Shown here: positions 8,791-19,376 of the stretch, one piece after another | Layout of the letters: each line of letters starts with the position of its first letter | Numbering within the stretch: position 1 is the stretch's first letter | NCBI GenBank assembly: GCA_027491085.1 | Contig: JAIXWW010000011.1 | Coordinates: 62,001-126,000 of the forward strand | DNA: 64,000 bases | Source of the DNA: Bacteroidota bacterium | GTDB taxonomy: Bacteria > Bacteroidota > Bacteroidia > UKL13-3 | Reading direction: 5' to 3' | The notes under the pieces: model-generated | The model's input: only the letters and a program-made list of their open reading frames with translations | The model's database searches: none | Told to the model about the DNA's origin: nothing | Made by a program: the position numbers and the translations under genes

Positions 8791-8817
8791 GAAAAATACC
8801 TATTTCTAGGTATTTTA
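8791..8817. promoter_or_regulatory. Palindromic operator candidate, copy 2
   Basis: Identical over 27 bp to copy 1 and 87 bp away from it. It ends 46 bp before the ATG of the giant beta-helix protein. A TAATTTTC sequence at 8829-8836, one base off the -7 consensus, lies 12 bp downstream, so this copy would cover the -33 region of the surface-protein promoter. Confidence 0.6.
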
Positions 8818-8862
8818 ATAAGTGAAAATAATTTTCATTATTGCTTATAATATCCAAATAAA

Positions 8863-11800
8863 ATGAAAATACATCACTTAAACATCAAATTACTACTTTT
8901 AGTCATTATTTTTCAACTTTCATTTAATGCAATTGCCATTAATGTAAGCGGTGTAATATCTGCTAACACCACTTGGACTAGTGCTAACAATCCTTACATC
9001 GTAACTTCTACCATAACTGTTAATCCTGGAATAACACTTACTATTCAAAGTGGAGTAACCATTCAGTTCAATGATAACTTTGGAATGATTGTAAGAGGAA
9101 CTCTCACAGCAAATAGTGCTGTTTTTACCTCTAGTAGTTCATCTCCAACTTCTGGGAAATGGTCAAATATCACCATAGGTAATGCCACCGATTCAGGTAT
9201 TGTTTCTCTAACTTCATGTCAATTATCCTATGGGCAATCGCTAACAATTAATAAAGGGTATTTATCGACAAATAGTACTGATTTTTCGAGCTTTTCTAGT
9301 TATGGGATTTTTATTGACGGTGTAACTGCAAATAGGGCTTTAGCAAATCTTTCAGGCGGTACCTTTACGAATTGCAATAATTGCATTTATGTAAACAAGT
9401 TTGGATCAGTAAACACTAATGGCACAAATTTATCAAATTCAATTAATGGGTTTTATTTTGCTACAAATTCAATGGGTGTTTCAAATATTATAGGTGGAAC
9501 AATCAGCGGAATGACAACATCTGCCATAAATGATAACAACCCAACATCAAAATCTTTTACTAATACAACTATAAATGGAAATTGTGCTAGAGGTCTATTA
9601 TTAAATAATGCTAACTTAGGCATGACAGGTTGTACAGTTAGTAATTGCTTAACACCTGTTGACTTCAATGCTCCTTCTACCTTAATTTTAAACGGAACAG
9701 CTAATACTTTTATTGGAAACACTAATAAGTATGTTTTAATTAATCATACTTCACTTTATACTTCTATGACCTTACCCTCCATAAATATTCCTTATTATTT
9801 CCCAAATGGTTATACCATTTATACGGGCGGAAGATTAGAATTAAGTGATGATAATATATTAAAATTTAATTATTCAGGTATAAATGTATATCAAGGAAAA
9901 TTAATTGCAAATGCTAGTGTTGGAAAACGCATTTATTTTACTTCTTTTAAAGATGATAATTTAGGTGGTGATGCAAATGGTGATGGTAACGCAACAGCAC
10001 CGGCTCAAAATAATTGGAGCGGTATTGATTTTCCAGATGCAACAATTGATTCTGCTTGTATTTTAAGAAGAGCTACCATTAAATTTGCTGATAGAGGGAT
10101 AGAAATTGCGAATGCGTCACCAACTTTAGATAGCTGTAATTTAAGTAATAATTACCACGGTGTATATGTAACAGATGCTTCTTATCCTGTAATTAATGCT
10201 TGTACTTTTGGCTCTAGTGGACTTACTCCAATAGCCCAAACATTTGATGCAGATCCAATTTTTACTGGTAATATTTTTTCATTTCAAGATAACCAATATG
10301 ATGCTATTGGGTTAATAGGAAGCTCAATTGTTGCCAATGCAACTTTAAAAATTAGAAGTGTGACTTCAACAACAAATATTACATATGTAATGCTTGGAGA
10401 TATAACCATACCTTCAGGTAAATCATTGACTATAAATAAAGGAATTGTAATTAAATCATATAACAATTATAAAATTACAGTGCTTGGTGCGTTATATGCA
10501 AATGGAACAGTAGATAGTAATATTGTAATGACATCGGTAAAAGATGACAATGCTGGTGGACCAGGAGATACAAATAAAGATGGAACACAAACATCTCCAG
10601 CTAAAGGTGATTTTGGGGGGATAATTTTTGCTCCAGGAAGTTTAAATGCTTCTTTGTTAAATTATTGCGATATCCGTTTTGCTTTCCTCAGCCAAAATTA
10701 TTCAACTTATTTTGCCAATCAATATCTAGGTTCAGGTTCAATAACAATGGTAAATGTGAGTCCAACTATTTCTAATTGTAAAATTTCAAATGGTACCAAT
10801 GGAATTATGTGTTATCAAGTTTCAAATCCAACTTTAAGTAATAACACTATAGTAAATTGTAGTGCTACTCCAATTGCAATTTCTGTTTCTGCAAATCCAA
10901 CATTTACCAATAATACTTTTACCAATTCGGGTTATACAGGTTTGGGAATTATTGGCGAAGTGATAACTGCAAACGGAATAATTAAAAAAAGAAATATTTC
11001 GGGTTATACTAATATTACTTACGTATTATTAGATAATTTAACAGTTGCAAATGGAACTAATATTGAAGTGGAGGCAGGAGTAGTCATTAAAATATTAGAT
11101 GGTATAGGTATGAGTGTAAATGGAGGATTTAAAATAAGTGGAAATCCATTGAATAGAGTTACACTTACTTCAGTTAAAGATGATAATATAGGTAATCCAT
11201 TTGATACCAATGGAGATGGAAATGCAACAACACCTACAGCTAGTAATTGGTATAATATAAACTTTAATCCCACAAGCGATGATAGTTATTCTGCTATAAA
11301 AAGTACGGATATTAAATTTGCTGGTTATAGTAATTCATGGGCAGTTAAATGGGACAATGCAGCTGCTTCAATGGACGATTGTTTAATTACCAATACCAAT
11401 GGTTTTGGATTAAGATTTGAAGGAAATTCAAACCCAGTAATTGATAGTGTTCGATTAGTAAATGGTAGTTCAGATCCAATAGGAATGTCTTTAACTTCCG
11501 ATCCCACATTTTCTAATATTACTTTTACTGCCAATGCTACTAAGGGAATTAATATTATAGATGCTAACCTTTCCTCTAATGCAATTTTGAAAAAACGTTC
11601 CATGGCTGGAATAAGTAACATAGCTTATTTTATATTAAATTTAACTATCAATACTGGAGCTACTTTAACCATAGAAGCAGGAGTAGTTATTAAATCTTTT
11701 AACTACAGTAACTATAAATCAATTGCGGTTAACGGAGCAATTGTAGCATTAGGTACATCAATCGAAAAAATTATTTTTACCTCGAGAAAAGATGATTCAA

Positions 11801-14376
11801 ATGGCGGAGATTATAACAATGATGGCAATGCAAGTTCGCCTACTAAAAATGATTGGATAGGTATTACTTTTGGTGCTTCTTCTATTAACAGTTCACTTAA
11901 AAATTGTATTTTTAGGTATAGTGGTGGTTGGTCTAATCAAGGAGTAATACATTATGATAATGCTAATAATGTAACCATTGACAGCAGTGTTATAGAACAA
12001 TCGTACAGCCCTGCACTATCCGTTTTTGGTTCATCTACTTCGGTTTTGAAAAATACACAATTACTTAACATAGATAATGTTCCTATTTGGATGGCCATGT
12101 TTTCAAATCCAGTAATTACCAATATTTCGCTAAATAATGTTAAAGAAATTGGCATAGGAATTATACCTGAAACGTATTCTCAAAATGCAACTATTCCCAT
12201 TAGAAATTTTGCAGGTTATACAAATATTACTTACATAGGTAGAGGAACTTACACGGTAAATGCTGGAACTGTTATTAATATTCCAGCAGGAATAGTTTTT
12301 AAAGGGGGTAATTGGGTAGTAAATGGCAAGTTAATGGTAAATGGAACAATCAATGCTCCTGTAGTTTTTACCAGTATAGCAGATGATAATTATGGTAATC
12401 CGCTTGATTCAAGGCAAGATGGAAATACGGAAAATCCAAGAAATTTTGCCAATGGTACCGTCATTCAATTTGAAGATATAAGTGATGATGCAAGTGTAAT
12501 ACGCAATGCTATTTTTAGGTATAATAATGGTTCTTGCATTCAATTAAATTCCGCTTCACCAATTATTGATTCTTGCACCTTTCAAACTTCCCGCTCTGGT
12601 GTTTATTTAACGGGTGTATCTCAACCTATTTTAAATAACTGCAAATTTGACAATTTGCTTTGGGGTTATAATAGTGGGAATTTTTATTCTGGTTATCCTA
12701 TTCAAACGTCTATATTATCATTTCCGGCATCCATACTTAATAATACTATTTCGGGAAGTTATACTTTGAAAGGAATTGGAATTATAAATGAAACTTTATC
12801 GCAAGATATTACTTTAAGTAAAAGAAATTTCGGTGGTATTAATAATATTCCTTATATTTTTGAAGGTTTTACAATTGGTTCAGGAGCTACCTTAACTATT
12901 GCTCCTGGTGTAGTTTGTAAGTTTATTTCAGGACAATTGACTGTTAACAAGGGTTTAATTGCTGAGGGAGGTTCTACAGCAGATAGTTCAATTGTTTTTA
13001 CCTCAATTAGAGATGATTTTTATGCGGGTGATACCAATGGCGATTCAAATTATACCGTACAAAATGGTTATAATTGGTCAGGTATTTCAATAGAAAACCA
13101 AGCATTAAATAATTTATGTAGGTTTAGAAATGTAATTGTTAAACACGCTTATTATGGCATTTCAACTATTAGTAAAAGCCCAAGTATTTCCAACTCATTG
13201 TTTTTAAAAAACTATGAAGCCATTCGTTTAACCGGTGCCTCAAATCCAATAATTAATAATTGTGATTTTATGGAAAACACTTATTTTGGTGTAAATAACG
13301 TAAACCAATCATTCACTGTAGATGCTAGAAATTGTTGGTGGGGAAATAATACGGGTCCAACTATAAGTTCCAATATTGGGGGCACGGGCGATATAATTTC
13401 AAATGCTGTTTCATACACACCTTTTAGAACTACAGATGCTCAAAATCCAATGATGGGTGATGTAAGTTTAAATGGAAAAGTTCAAGCTTTTGATGCAGCA
13501 CAAGTATTACAAAAAGCAGTAAGTTTAATTACATTAAATGCTATTCAAAACAGAGTAGCTGATGTTTCGGGTACTGGTGGAATTACAGCTTTTGATGCAT
13601 CACTTATTTTGCAATATGTTGTTGATAAAATAAGCGTTTTTCCAGCAGAAGAGCTTTATAAATCAAATCCTTTTGAAGCCTCAGCCAAATTAAGTATTCC
13701 CAATCAAAATGTAATAGAAGGTCAAACTTTTACAGTACCAATTCAAGTTTCAAATATTAAAAATGCTCAAGCTCTTGATTTGCAATTAAAATATGATCAA
13801 CATTTGCTTGAACTAGTAAATGTTTCAGCAAGTAATTTCACTAATGGCTTAAATATTCAACAAAACATAGATGCTGTATCTGGAATTATTTATCTGTCGG
13901 TAGCCGCTACCGATGTATTTAAAACAACCAATGGCGATTGGGCTATATTGACTTTTAAAGTTAAAAGCAATAAAAATTCAAATGTAAAAACAGCTATTCA
14001 GGTTGTTAAATTTTTAGCCAATGAATCTTCCATGTCATTAAATATTGAAAATGGATTAGTTCAAATAAACAATTCAACTGGAATTAACGACTTAAGTGAT
14101 ATAGCATTCAAAGAACCTTATCCAAATCCATTTTCTGATTATATTAATTTTCCGTTTTTATTTTCAAACACCGATAATAAATTGACTATTCAAGTATATT
14201 CAATCGTTGGGAAAATGGTTTTTGAACAATCTTTTGAAAATATAGCTATTGGTGCAAATTCATTAATTTGGGATGGAAAAAATAACAATGGAGAAAAATT
14301 AGATGTAGGTACATACCTGGTTTACTTTAAATCGAACACTACAAATTGGGTTGAAAAAATAAATTTAGTAAAATAA
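8863..14376 (+). CDS. Giant T9SS surface protein: beta-helix repeats, dockerin, cohesin-like domain
   Basis: An 1837-residue secreted protein. A signal peptide (about 1-25) is followed by right-handed beta-helix-type sequence rich in Asn/Thr/Ser. Six units of about 200 residues each carry a loop of the type KDDNxGGDxNGDGN followed by NWxGIxF (near residues 362, 560, 772, 976, 1174 and 1383); the Asp/Asn spacing suggests calcium binding. Residues about 1532-1590 hold two dockerin-like repeats (GDVSLNGKVQAFDAAQVLQ and ADVSGTGGITAFDASLILQ). A cohesin-like sandwich follows (about 1605-1740), then a type A sorting domain (PYPNPFSDYINF ... GTYLVYFKS ... KINLVK). It is exported by the T9SS and probably displayed on the surface. 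It heads a three-gene operon, 25 bp before the next gene. Confidence 0.87.
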   Translation: MKIHHLNIKLLLLVIIFQLSFNAIAINVSGVISANTTWTSANNPYIVTSTITVNPGITLTIQSGVTIQFNDNFGMIVRGTLTANSAVFTSSSSSPTSGKWSNITIGNATDSGIVSLTSCQLSYGQSLTINKGYLSTNSTDFSSFSSYGIFIDGVTANRALANLSGGTFTNCNNCIYVNKFGSVNTNGTNLSNSINGFYFATNSMGVSNIIGGTISGMTTSAINDNNPTSKSFTNTTINGNCARGLLLNNANLGMTGCTVSNCLTPVDFNAPSTLILNGTANTFIGNTNKYVLINHTSLYTSMTLPSINIPYYFPNGYTIYTGGRLELSDDNILKFNYSGINVYQGKLIANASVGKRIYFTSFKDDNLGGDANGDGNATAPAQNNWSGIDFPDATIDSACILRRATIKFADRGIEIANASPTLDSCNLSNNYHGVYVTDASYPVINACTFGSSGLTPIAQTFDADPIFTGNIFSFQDNQYDAIGLIGSSIVANATLKIRSVTSTTNITYVMLGDITIPSGKSLTINKGIVIKSYNNYKITVLGALYANGTVDSNIVMTSVKDDNAGGPGDTNKDGTQTSPAKGDFGGIIFAPGSLNASLLNYCDIRFAFLSQNYSTYFANQYLGSGSITMVNVSPTISNCKISNGTNGIMCYQVSNPTLSNNTIVNCSATPIAISVSANPTFTNNTFTNSGYTGLGIIGEVITANGIIKKRNISGYTNITYVLLDNLTVANGTNIEVEAGVVIKILDGIGMSVNGGFKISGNPLNRVTLTSVKDDNIGNPFDTNGDGNATTPTASNWYNINFNPTSDDSYSAIKSTDIKFAGYSNSWAVKWDNAAASMDDCLITNTNGFGLRFEGNSNPVIDSVRLVNGSSDPIGMSLTSDPTFSNITFTANATKGINIIDANLSSNAILKKRSMAGISNIAYFILNLTINTGATLTIEAGVVIKSFNYSNYKSIAVNGAIVALGTSIEKIIFTSRKDDSNGGDYNNDGNASSPTKNDWIGITFGASSINSSLKNCIFRYSGGWSNQGVIHYDNANNVTIDSSVIEQSYSPALSVFGSSTSVLKNTQLLNIDNVPIWMAMFSNPVITNISLNNVKEIGIGIIPETYSQNATIPIRNFAGYTNITYIGRGTYTVNAGTVINIPAGIVFKGGNWVVNGKLMVNGTINAPVVFTSIADDNYGNPLDSRQDGNTENPRNFANGTVIQFEDISDDASVIRNAIFRYNNGSCIQLNSASPIIDSCTFQTSRSGVYLTGVSQPILNNCKFDNLLWGYNSGNFYSGYPIQTSILSFPASILNNTISGSYTLKGIGIINETLSQDITLSKRNFGGINNIPYIFEGFTIGSGATLTIAPGVVCKFISGQLTVNKGLIAEGGSTADSSIVFTSIRDDFYAGDTNGDSNYTVQNGYNWSGISIENQALNNLCRFRNVIVKHAYYGISTISKSPSISNSLFLKNYEAIRLTGASNPIINNCDFMENTYFGVNNVNQSFTVDARNCWWGNNTGPTISSNIGGTGDIISNAVSYTPFRTTDAQNPMMGDVSLNGKVQAFDAAQVLQKAVSLITLNAIQNRVADVSGTGGITAFDASLILQYVVDKISVFPAEELYKSNPFEASAKLSIPNQNVIEGQTFTVPIQVSNIKNAQALDLQLKYDQHLLELVNVSASNFTNGLNIQQNIDAVSGIIYLSVAATDVFKTTNGDWAILTFKVKSNKNSNVKTAIQVVKFLANESSMSLNIENGLVQINNSTGINDLSDIAFKEPYPNPFSDYINFPFLFSNTDNKLTIQVYSIVGKMVFEQSFENIAIGANSLIWDGKNNNGEKLDVGTYLVYFKSNTTNWVEKINLVK

Positions 14377-14401
14377 TTGAATTAAACTTTAATTAAAAAG
14401 T

Positions 14402-17400
14402 ATGAGAACGATTATTTGCCTTTCAATAGTGCTTTTATTGCTTTTTAGCAAAAGTACTATTGCTCAAAGTGTTTTAGTTAGAATTCCTGATACAACTGCT
14501 GTAAATGGGAGTATTATGGATTTGCCCATCTACGTTGATAGTTCATTAACGGGCAAAAACATTATATCCTATCAAGTGAAAATTAATTACAATATTAGTC
14601 CATTAAGTGTGATTGGAATAATTACAACAGGAACAGTTAGCGCTGGTTTTTCAGCTCCAATTTATCAGGTAAATACACTTACTAATGCTATCACAATTTC
14701 AGCTGCAGGATCTAGTCCACTGGTCGGAAAAGGTGTATTGTTTTATATTAGATTTCAACTTTTACAAGCTACAAGTGTTGGTTTTTATTTTACAGGTGCT
14801 TCCAATTGTTTTTTTAATCAGGGAAATCCAATAATGAATTTGACAAATGGAAGTATTAATATTACAAGTACACCAACAATAAATGCATATTTTAGCAGCA
14901 ATAACCCACTTACTTTAGGCGATAGTGTTCAAGTATATGTGAGTGGCGGAACTGCTCCTTATTCATATCAAGTTTTAACACCATCGGTAGCAAATATTAC
15001 AATAAATGGTATGCTTAAATCTACAGCCGTGGGCAAAACTAAAGTAAGGGTTCAATCGACAAATAGTTTAGTTGATACTACCGATAATGAAATTGAAATT
15101 AGGGCTTTAAAAATAAGTTTGCCAGACACCACTATCTTGCCATTATCATCGGTTATTTATCCAATTAAAATAAATAGTACAAACAGTTCAAATATAATAT
15201 CAGGTTCCTTTCGACTCAATTATACATCAAGTTATTTAGTGCCAGATTCAATAATTACTGTTGGTACAATATTGCAAAATGCTTTTGTAACTTATCAAAA
15301 TTTTTTAAATTATACTTTGGTTTCTTTTGCTAGTTCTAGTCCTTTGGTTGGCACAGGCGATTTATTGAAAATAAAGTTTAAAATTTTAAATCCTACTGGT
15401 AGTGGCTTAGCTATACAAAACATTGTTTTTAACCAATCACTTTTAGCAAATAATAAAGATGGTTACATTAATTTTACACCTATTTCTGCCCTTAATATTT
15501 CACCAACTTTTGGTGAATTATTTACCAATCAAACCCAACAGTTTATTGCTTCAGGAGGTAAACCACCTTATTTATTTTCTGTAAGCGATACAAGTAAAGC
15601 TACAATTTTAAGTAATGGGTTATTAAGAGCTAAAAAAGGTGGACAAGTAAAAGCAGAAATTACTGATAGTTTAAATACCAAAGTTCAAACCAGTTTTTTT
15701 CAATTATATGATGCTGCTATTTCACTTCCAACAAGCAGTATATTAAGTGCTAGTAATATAAATTACCCTATATTTATTTCAAATTATAGCGGGTTAAGGC
15801 CTATTTATTCTATTCAAATAACAGTATCTTTTACTCCTAACATATTAGATTCTGTAATGGCAGAACTCACAAATTCATTGACATCAAATTGGACTATTAC
15901 TCAAAATGTTTTAAGCGACAAAATTATCATTGCTATTGCGGGTATTACACCAATAAATACCAGTGGTGTTTTGTTTAGAATTAATGGAAAAGTTAAATCA
16001 ACTATTGGTGTTGGTAATTACATTTATTTTAACGCTTCTAATGTATTGGTAAATGAAGGCGATTTTTATGCTAAAATAACCAATGGCTCATTAAATATAG
16101 TAACAAGTTTGCAGAAAGATATAGGAATAAATACCATTCCTAATATGAATTCTTCGTGTGGCAAATCAAGCGAAGAAACAATAACTGCTAGCATTTATAA
16201 TTATAATAATTATACTTTTTATATTGGTGATACCATTATGATAGCTTATAAAATAAATAACAATCCAATAGTAAAAGATACAATCATTTTAAACGATAAT
16301 TTAGGTTACAATTCTACCTATATTCATAATTTTAAACAGAAAGCAAATTTACTTTCACCGGGTTCGTATAATTTAAAAATATTTACTTTTTTACCAAACG
16401 ATTTAAATAGACTAAACGATACAAATTCAATTATATTTCAAATTTATGAAAAGCCAATTGTAAATCTTGGGGCTGATACAGCAATTTGTTTTGGAGCAAG
16501 CAAGTTTTTAAATGCCACCAATCCTTCTTCTACTTATCTTTGGAGTAACTCATCTACTAATCCAACTATTTTAGTTAATACTTCTGGTCAATATTGGGTG
16601 CAGGTTTCTAATTCAAATTGTTCATCGTACGATACCATTAACGTAGCCGTAAACCCAAATCCACCAGTTTTAAATTTGAGTGGATTAGGGTATAATGGAA
16701 CTTGTGGAATTGATAGTGTTTTACTTTCTATTCCAAATAACGCAACCTATAAGTATCGTTGGCTGTTAAATGGTTTGAATACAAGTAATTCTGCAGACAC
16801 TTTGAATCAAGTTTTTGCAAAAAATTCAGGGACATTTACAGTAAAAACTACTAATATGTTTGGGTGCAGTTCTTTAATGAAAGATACAGTAATTACTTTG
16901 GCTACAACCCGCCAAAATACACCAGCTATTACTGGAAATACTTCCTTATGTGAAGGTGGTTCTTTAATATTAAATGCAAGTACAATTAGCAATGTTTCCT
17001 ATAGATGGACTGGTCCAAATGGTTTTACAGCGAGTTCACAAAATATTCAAATTCTAAATACTAATCCTACTGCTTCGGGTTTGTATAGTGTTTATGTAAT
17101 TAAAAACGCTCCTGTAAATGGATGCGATACAAGTAGTATAATTTCAACTTTTGTAACAATTTACCCAAAACCAATTATCCAAAGTCTTCTTGTTAATGGG
17201 AATTTACTTTTTTGTAACGGTGACAGTGTAATTTTAAGTATAAATAATCAAATTGGATATAGTTATAGATGGTTAAAAAACGGATTGAACACATTTAATA
17301 ATGCCGATACTTTTTCAAATTATACAGCCATTTCGAGTGGAACGTATTCTTTAAAAGTAACCAATACCAATGGTTGTGCAAGTATCATGCGTGATACAAA

Positions 17401-18739
17401 TGTAACTGTAAATCCAAAACCAACTACCAGTGCTATTAATGGTAATAGTAATGTTTTGGTAAGTTCAACACAAACTTACAGTGTAACCAATACTTCAAGT
17501 TCAGGCTATAATTGGATAGTAGGCAATGGAACAATAAATAGTGGAAGTGGCAGCAGCAGTATTTCTGTTACTTGGCCATCATCTGCAGGAACTGGGAGTG
17601 TAAAAGTAATAGAAACTGGCTCAACAGGCTGCAAAGGCGATACACAAACTTTAAGTGTAAACATTAGTAGTTTTACTTTAAATGTAAGTCCTTTAAGTTT
17701 AGGTTATACCAATACAGCTTCGTCAAAAAAAGTGGGTGTAACTAGCAATACCAGTTGGACAGTAAGTGCAAACCAAACTTGGGTTACATTAGACAAATCA
17801 AGTGGCAGTAACAACGATAGTGTAACCATTAGTTTAACTGCTAATACTACATCTGTTCAAAGAACTGCAACAGTTACTTTTACAGCAGGTAGCTTAACTC
17901 AGGTAGTAACTATTACTCAAGATGGAACAATACTTAATCCTGTTGACAGTATCAATTTAAGTACAAATAATTTAAACTACACTGCAAGTGGCTCTACCAA
18001 ACAAGTGCAATTAACAAGTAATAGAAGTTGGGTTGCAAGCGGACAAGCTAGTTGGATTACTTTATCGCCTAATAACGGTACTGGAAATGTTACTTTAAAT
18101 ATTACAGCTAGTGCCAATACTAGTGCAATAAGTCGAACCAATACCATTACTTTTACTGCGGGTACAGCTACTCAACTTTTAACTATCACTCAAGATAGTA
18201 CCCCTGCTACTGCTGACCAATTGAGTTTAAATAAAGACTCTATCAAAACTGGTTCATCAGCTGCTAGCACCACTGTACAGTTGCAAAGTAATAGAGCATG
18301 GACAATTACCAATCCAGCATCTTGGGTAACTATTTCACCAATGAGCGGCACTAATAATGCTATATTGAGTGTAAATATTTCTGCTAATGCTACATCAAGT
18401 GATAGAACGGTTGATGTTTTGATTTCAGCAGGAACAATTGTTAAAGAGCTGCATATAAAACAAGATGCATCAGTTAGTGTAAATGAAATAAATAAAACCA
18501 ATTATTTAAAAATTTACCCCAATCCAACTTTTGGTTTAGTCACCATTTCATCAACCCAAACAATTGCCAATATTGAAGTTTTTGATGTAACAGGAAAGTT
18601 AGTTTATAACCAACAAAACAATAACCATCAAAGCAATTTGGAAATTAATTTATCTGCTTTAAGCAATGGAATTTATTTTATAAATACACAAAATAAGTTT
18701 GGTGGAATTAGTAAAAGTAAATTAGTAATCAATAAATAA
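14402..18739 (+). CDS. Giant T9SS surface protein: cohesin-like, Ig-like and BACON domains
   Basis: A 1445-residue secreted protein with a signal peptide (to about 22). Three cohesin-like beta-sandwiches (about 23-155, 235-360 and 438-565) alternate with two bacterial Ig-like (Big) modules containing GGTAPYSYQV and GGKPPYLFSV. Each cohesin-like unit has a SSPLVGxGxLxxIxF or equivalent strand. A CARDB-like region (about 570-690) and several Ig/PKD-like modules follow. Near the end are three BACON modules (about 1090, 1184, 1273; SNTSWTVSANQTWVTL is typical), which often bind glycan or mucin. The last 75 residues are a type A sorting domain (YPNPTFGLVTI ... LSNGIYFI). Partner of the preceding dockerin-bearing protein by position; physical interaction is inference. 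Confidence 0.85.
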   Translation: MRTIICLSIVLLLLFSKSTIAQSVLVRIPDTTAVNGSIMDLPIYVDSSLTGKNIISYQVKINYNISPLSVIGIITTGTVSAGFSAPIYQVNTLTNAITISAAGSSPLVGKGVLFYIRFQLLQATSVGFYFTGASNCFFNQGNPIMNLTNGSINITSTPTINAYFSSNNPLTLGDSVQVYVSGGTAPYSYQVLTPSVANITINGMLKSTAVGKTKVRVQSTNSLVDTTDNEIEIRALKISLPDTTILPLSSVIYPIKINSTNSSNIISGSFRLNYTSSYLVPDSIITVGTILQNAFVTYQNFLNYTLVSFASSSPLVGTGDLLKIKFKILNPTGSGLAIQNIVFNQSLLANNKDGYINFTPISALNISPTFGELFTNQTQQFIASGGKPPYLFSVSDTSKATILSNGLLRAKKGGQVKAEITDSLNTKVQTSFFQLYDAAISLPTSSILSASNINYPIFISNYSGLRPIYSIQITVSFTPNILDSVMAELTNSLTSNWTITQNVLSDKIIIAIAGITPINTSGVLFRINGKVKSTIGVGNYIYFNASNVLVNEGDFYAKITNGSLNIVTSLQKDIGINTIPNMNSSCGKSSEETITASIYNYNNYTFYIGDTIMIAYKINNNPIVKDTIILNDNLGYNSTYIHNFKQKANLLSPGSYNLKIFTFLPNDLNRLNDTNSIIFQIYEKPIVNLGADTAICFGASKFLNATNPSSTYLWSNSSTNPTILVNTSGQYWVQVSNSNCSSYDTINVAVNPNPPVLNLSGLGYNGTCGIDSVLLSIPNNATYKYRWLLNGLNTSNSADTLNQVFAKNSGTFTVKTTNMFGCSSLMKDTVITLATTRQNTPAITGNTSLCEGGSLILNASTISNVSYRWTGPNGFTASSQNIQILNTNPTASGLYSVYVIKNAPVNGCDTSSIISTFVTIYPKPIIQSLLVNGNLLFCNGDSVILSINNQIGYSYRWLKNGLNTFNNADTFSNYTAISSGTYSLKVTNTNGCASIMRDTNVTVNPKPTTSAINGNSNVLVSSTQTYSVTNTSSSGYNWIVGNGTINSGSGSSSISVTWPSSAGTGSVKVIETGSTGCKGDTQTLSVNISSFTLNVSPLSLGYTNTASSKKVGVTSNTSWTVSANQTWVTLDKSSGSNNDSVTISLTANTTSVQRTATVTFTAGSLTQVVTITQDGTILNPVDSINLSTNNLNYTASGSTKQVQLTSNRSWVASGQASWITLSPNNGTGNVTLNITASANTSAISRTNTITFTAGTATQLLTITQDSTPATADQLSLNKDSIKTGSSAASTTVQLQSNRAWTITNPASWVTISPMSGTNNAILSVNISANATSSDRTVDVLISAGTIVKELHIKQDASVSVNEINKTNYLKIYPNPTFGLVTISSTQTIANIEVFDVTGKLVYNQQNNNHQSNLEINLSALSNGIYFINTQNKFGGISKSKLVINK

Positions 18740-18747
18740 AAACACAA

Positions 18748-19314
18748 ATGAGAAATACACTATCAGTTTTAACACTTCTATTAATAATTTCATGTTCTAA
18801 ATCAACAGAAAATTTAATTGACTCAAATGGAATTAGTAATCAGTTGCATTTAAGTTTTGTAACCCCCGATTGGAGTAGAACCATTAATTGCGAACAATTA
18901 AATTTATTTCCCGATTTTTTAAATGACAGTACAAATTATGTTTCAGGAACCTCTGCATCTACATTAGAAACTTTCTTTTTTTCGCTGCCCGCAGATAGTT
19001 CACAAATGGTTAAGTTATCTAACTTGAAAAAGTATTCAATTAGAAACTTTTATGAAAATAATTCACCTTTCGAATTTTCTCAAAAATTACCATTAAATAG
19101 CGGCAGCAGTTTGCGACTAGTAAGCATTGATAGCCTTTCTGATTATAGTTATAACCAAGTTATGGAAATTAAATATGTAGGTTTTGAACCCACTTATTGC
19201 CTATTTAATGTAAAGTGCAAATACGTAATGCTAGCTAAAGAAATTGGAAATGAAACTAATATCAAACCAGTTACCGGCACTTTTCATTTTAAAGTAAGAA
19301 CAAGTAGAAAATAA
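18748..19314 (+). CDS. Lipoprotein, third gene of the giant surface-protein operon
   Basis: A 188-residue protein with a lipoprotein signal (RNTLSVLTLLLIISCS). The mature part is beta-rich with no motif that I recognise. It starts 8 bp after the preceding stop, so it is almost certainly co-transcribed with the two giant T9SS substrates, and a role as membrane anchor or accessory factor for them is possible. After it the DNA becomes gene-poor. Confidence 0.75.
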   Translation: MRNTLSVLTLLLIISCSKSTENLIDSNGISNQLHLSFVTPDWSRTINCEQLNLFPDFLNDSTNYVSGTSASTLETFFFSLPADSSQMVKLSNLKKYSIRNFYENNSPFEFSQKLPLNSGSSLRLVSIDSLSDYSYNQVMEIKYVGFEPTYCLFNVKCKYVMLAKEIGNETNIKPVTGTFHFKVRTSRK

Positions 19315-19376
19315 AAAAGGGAATTATAATATGTTTTAGCAGGTAATATTAATTCAAATTTAGTTTCCTTAACTTT

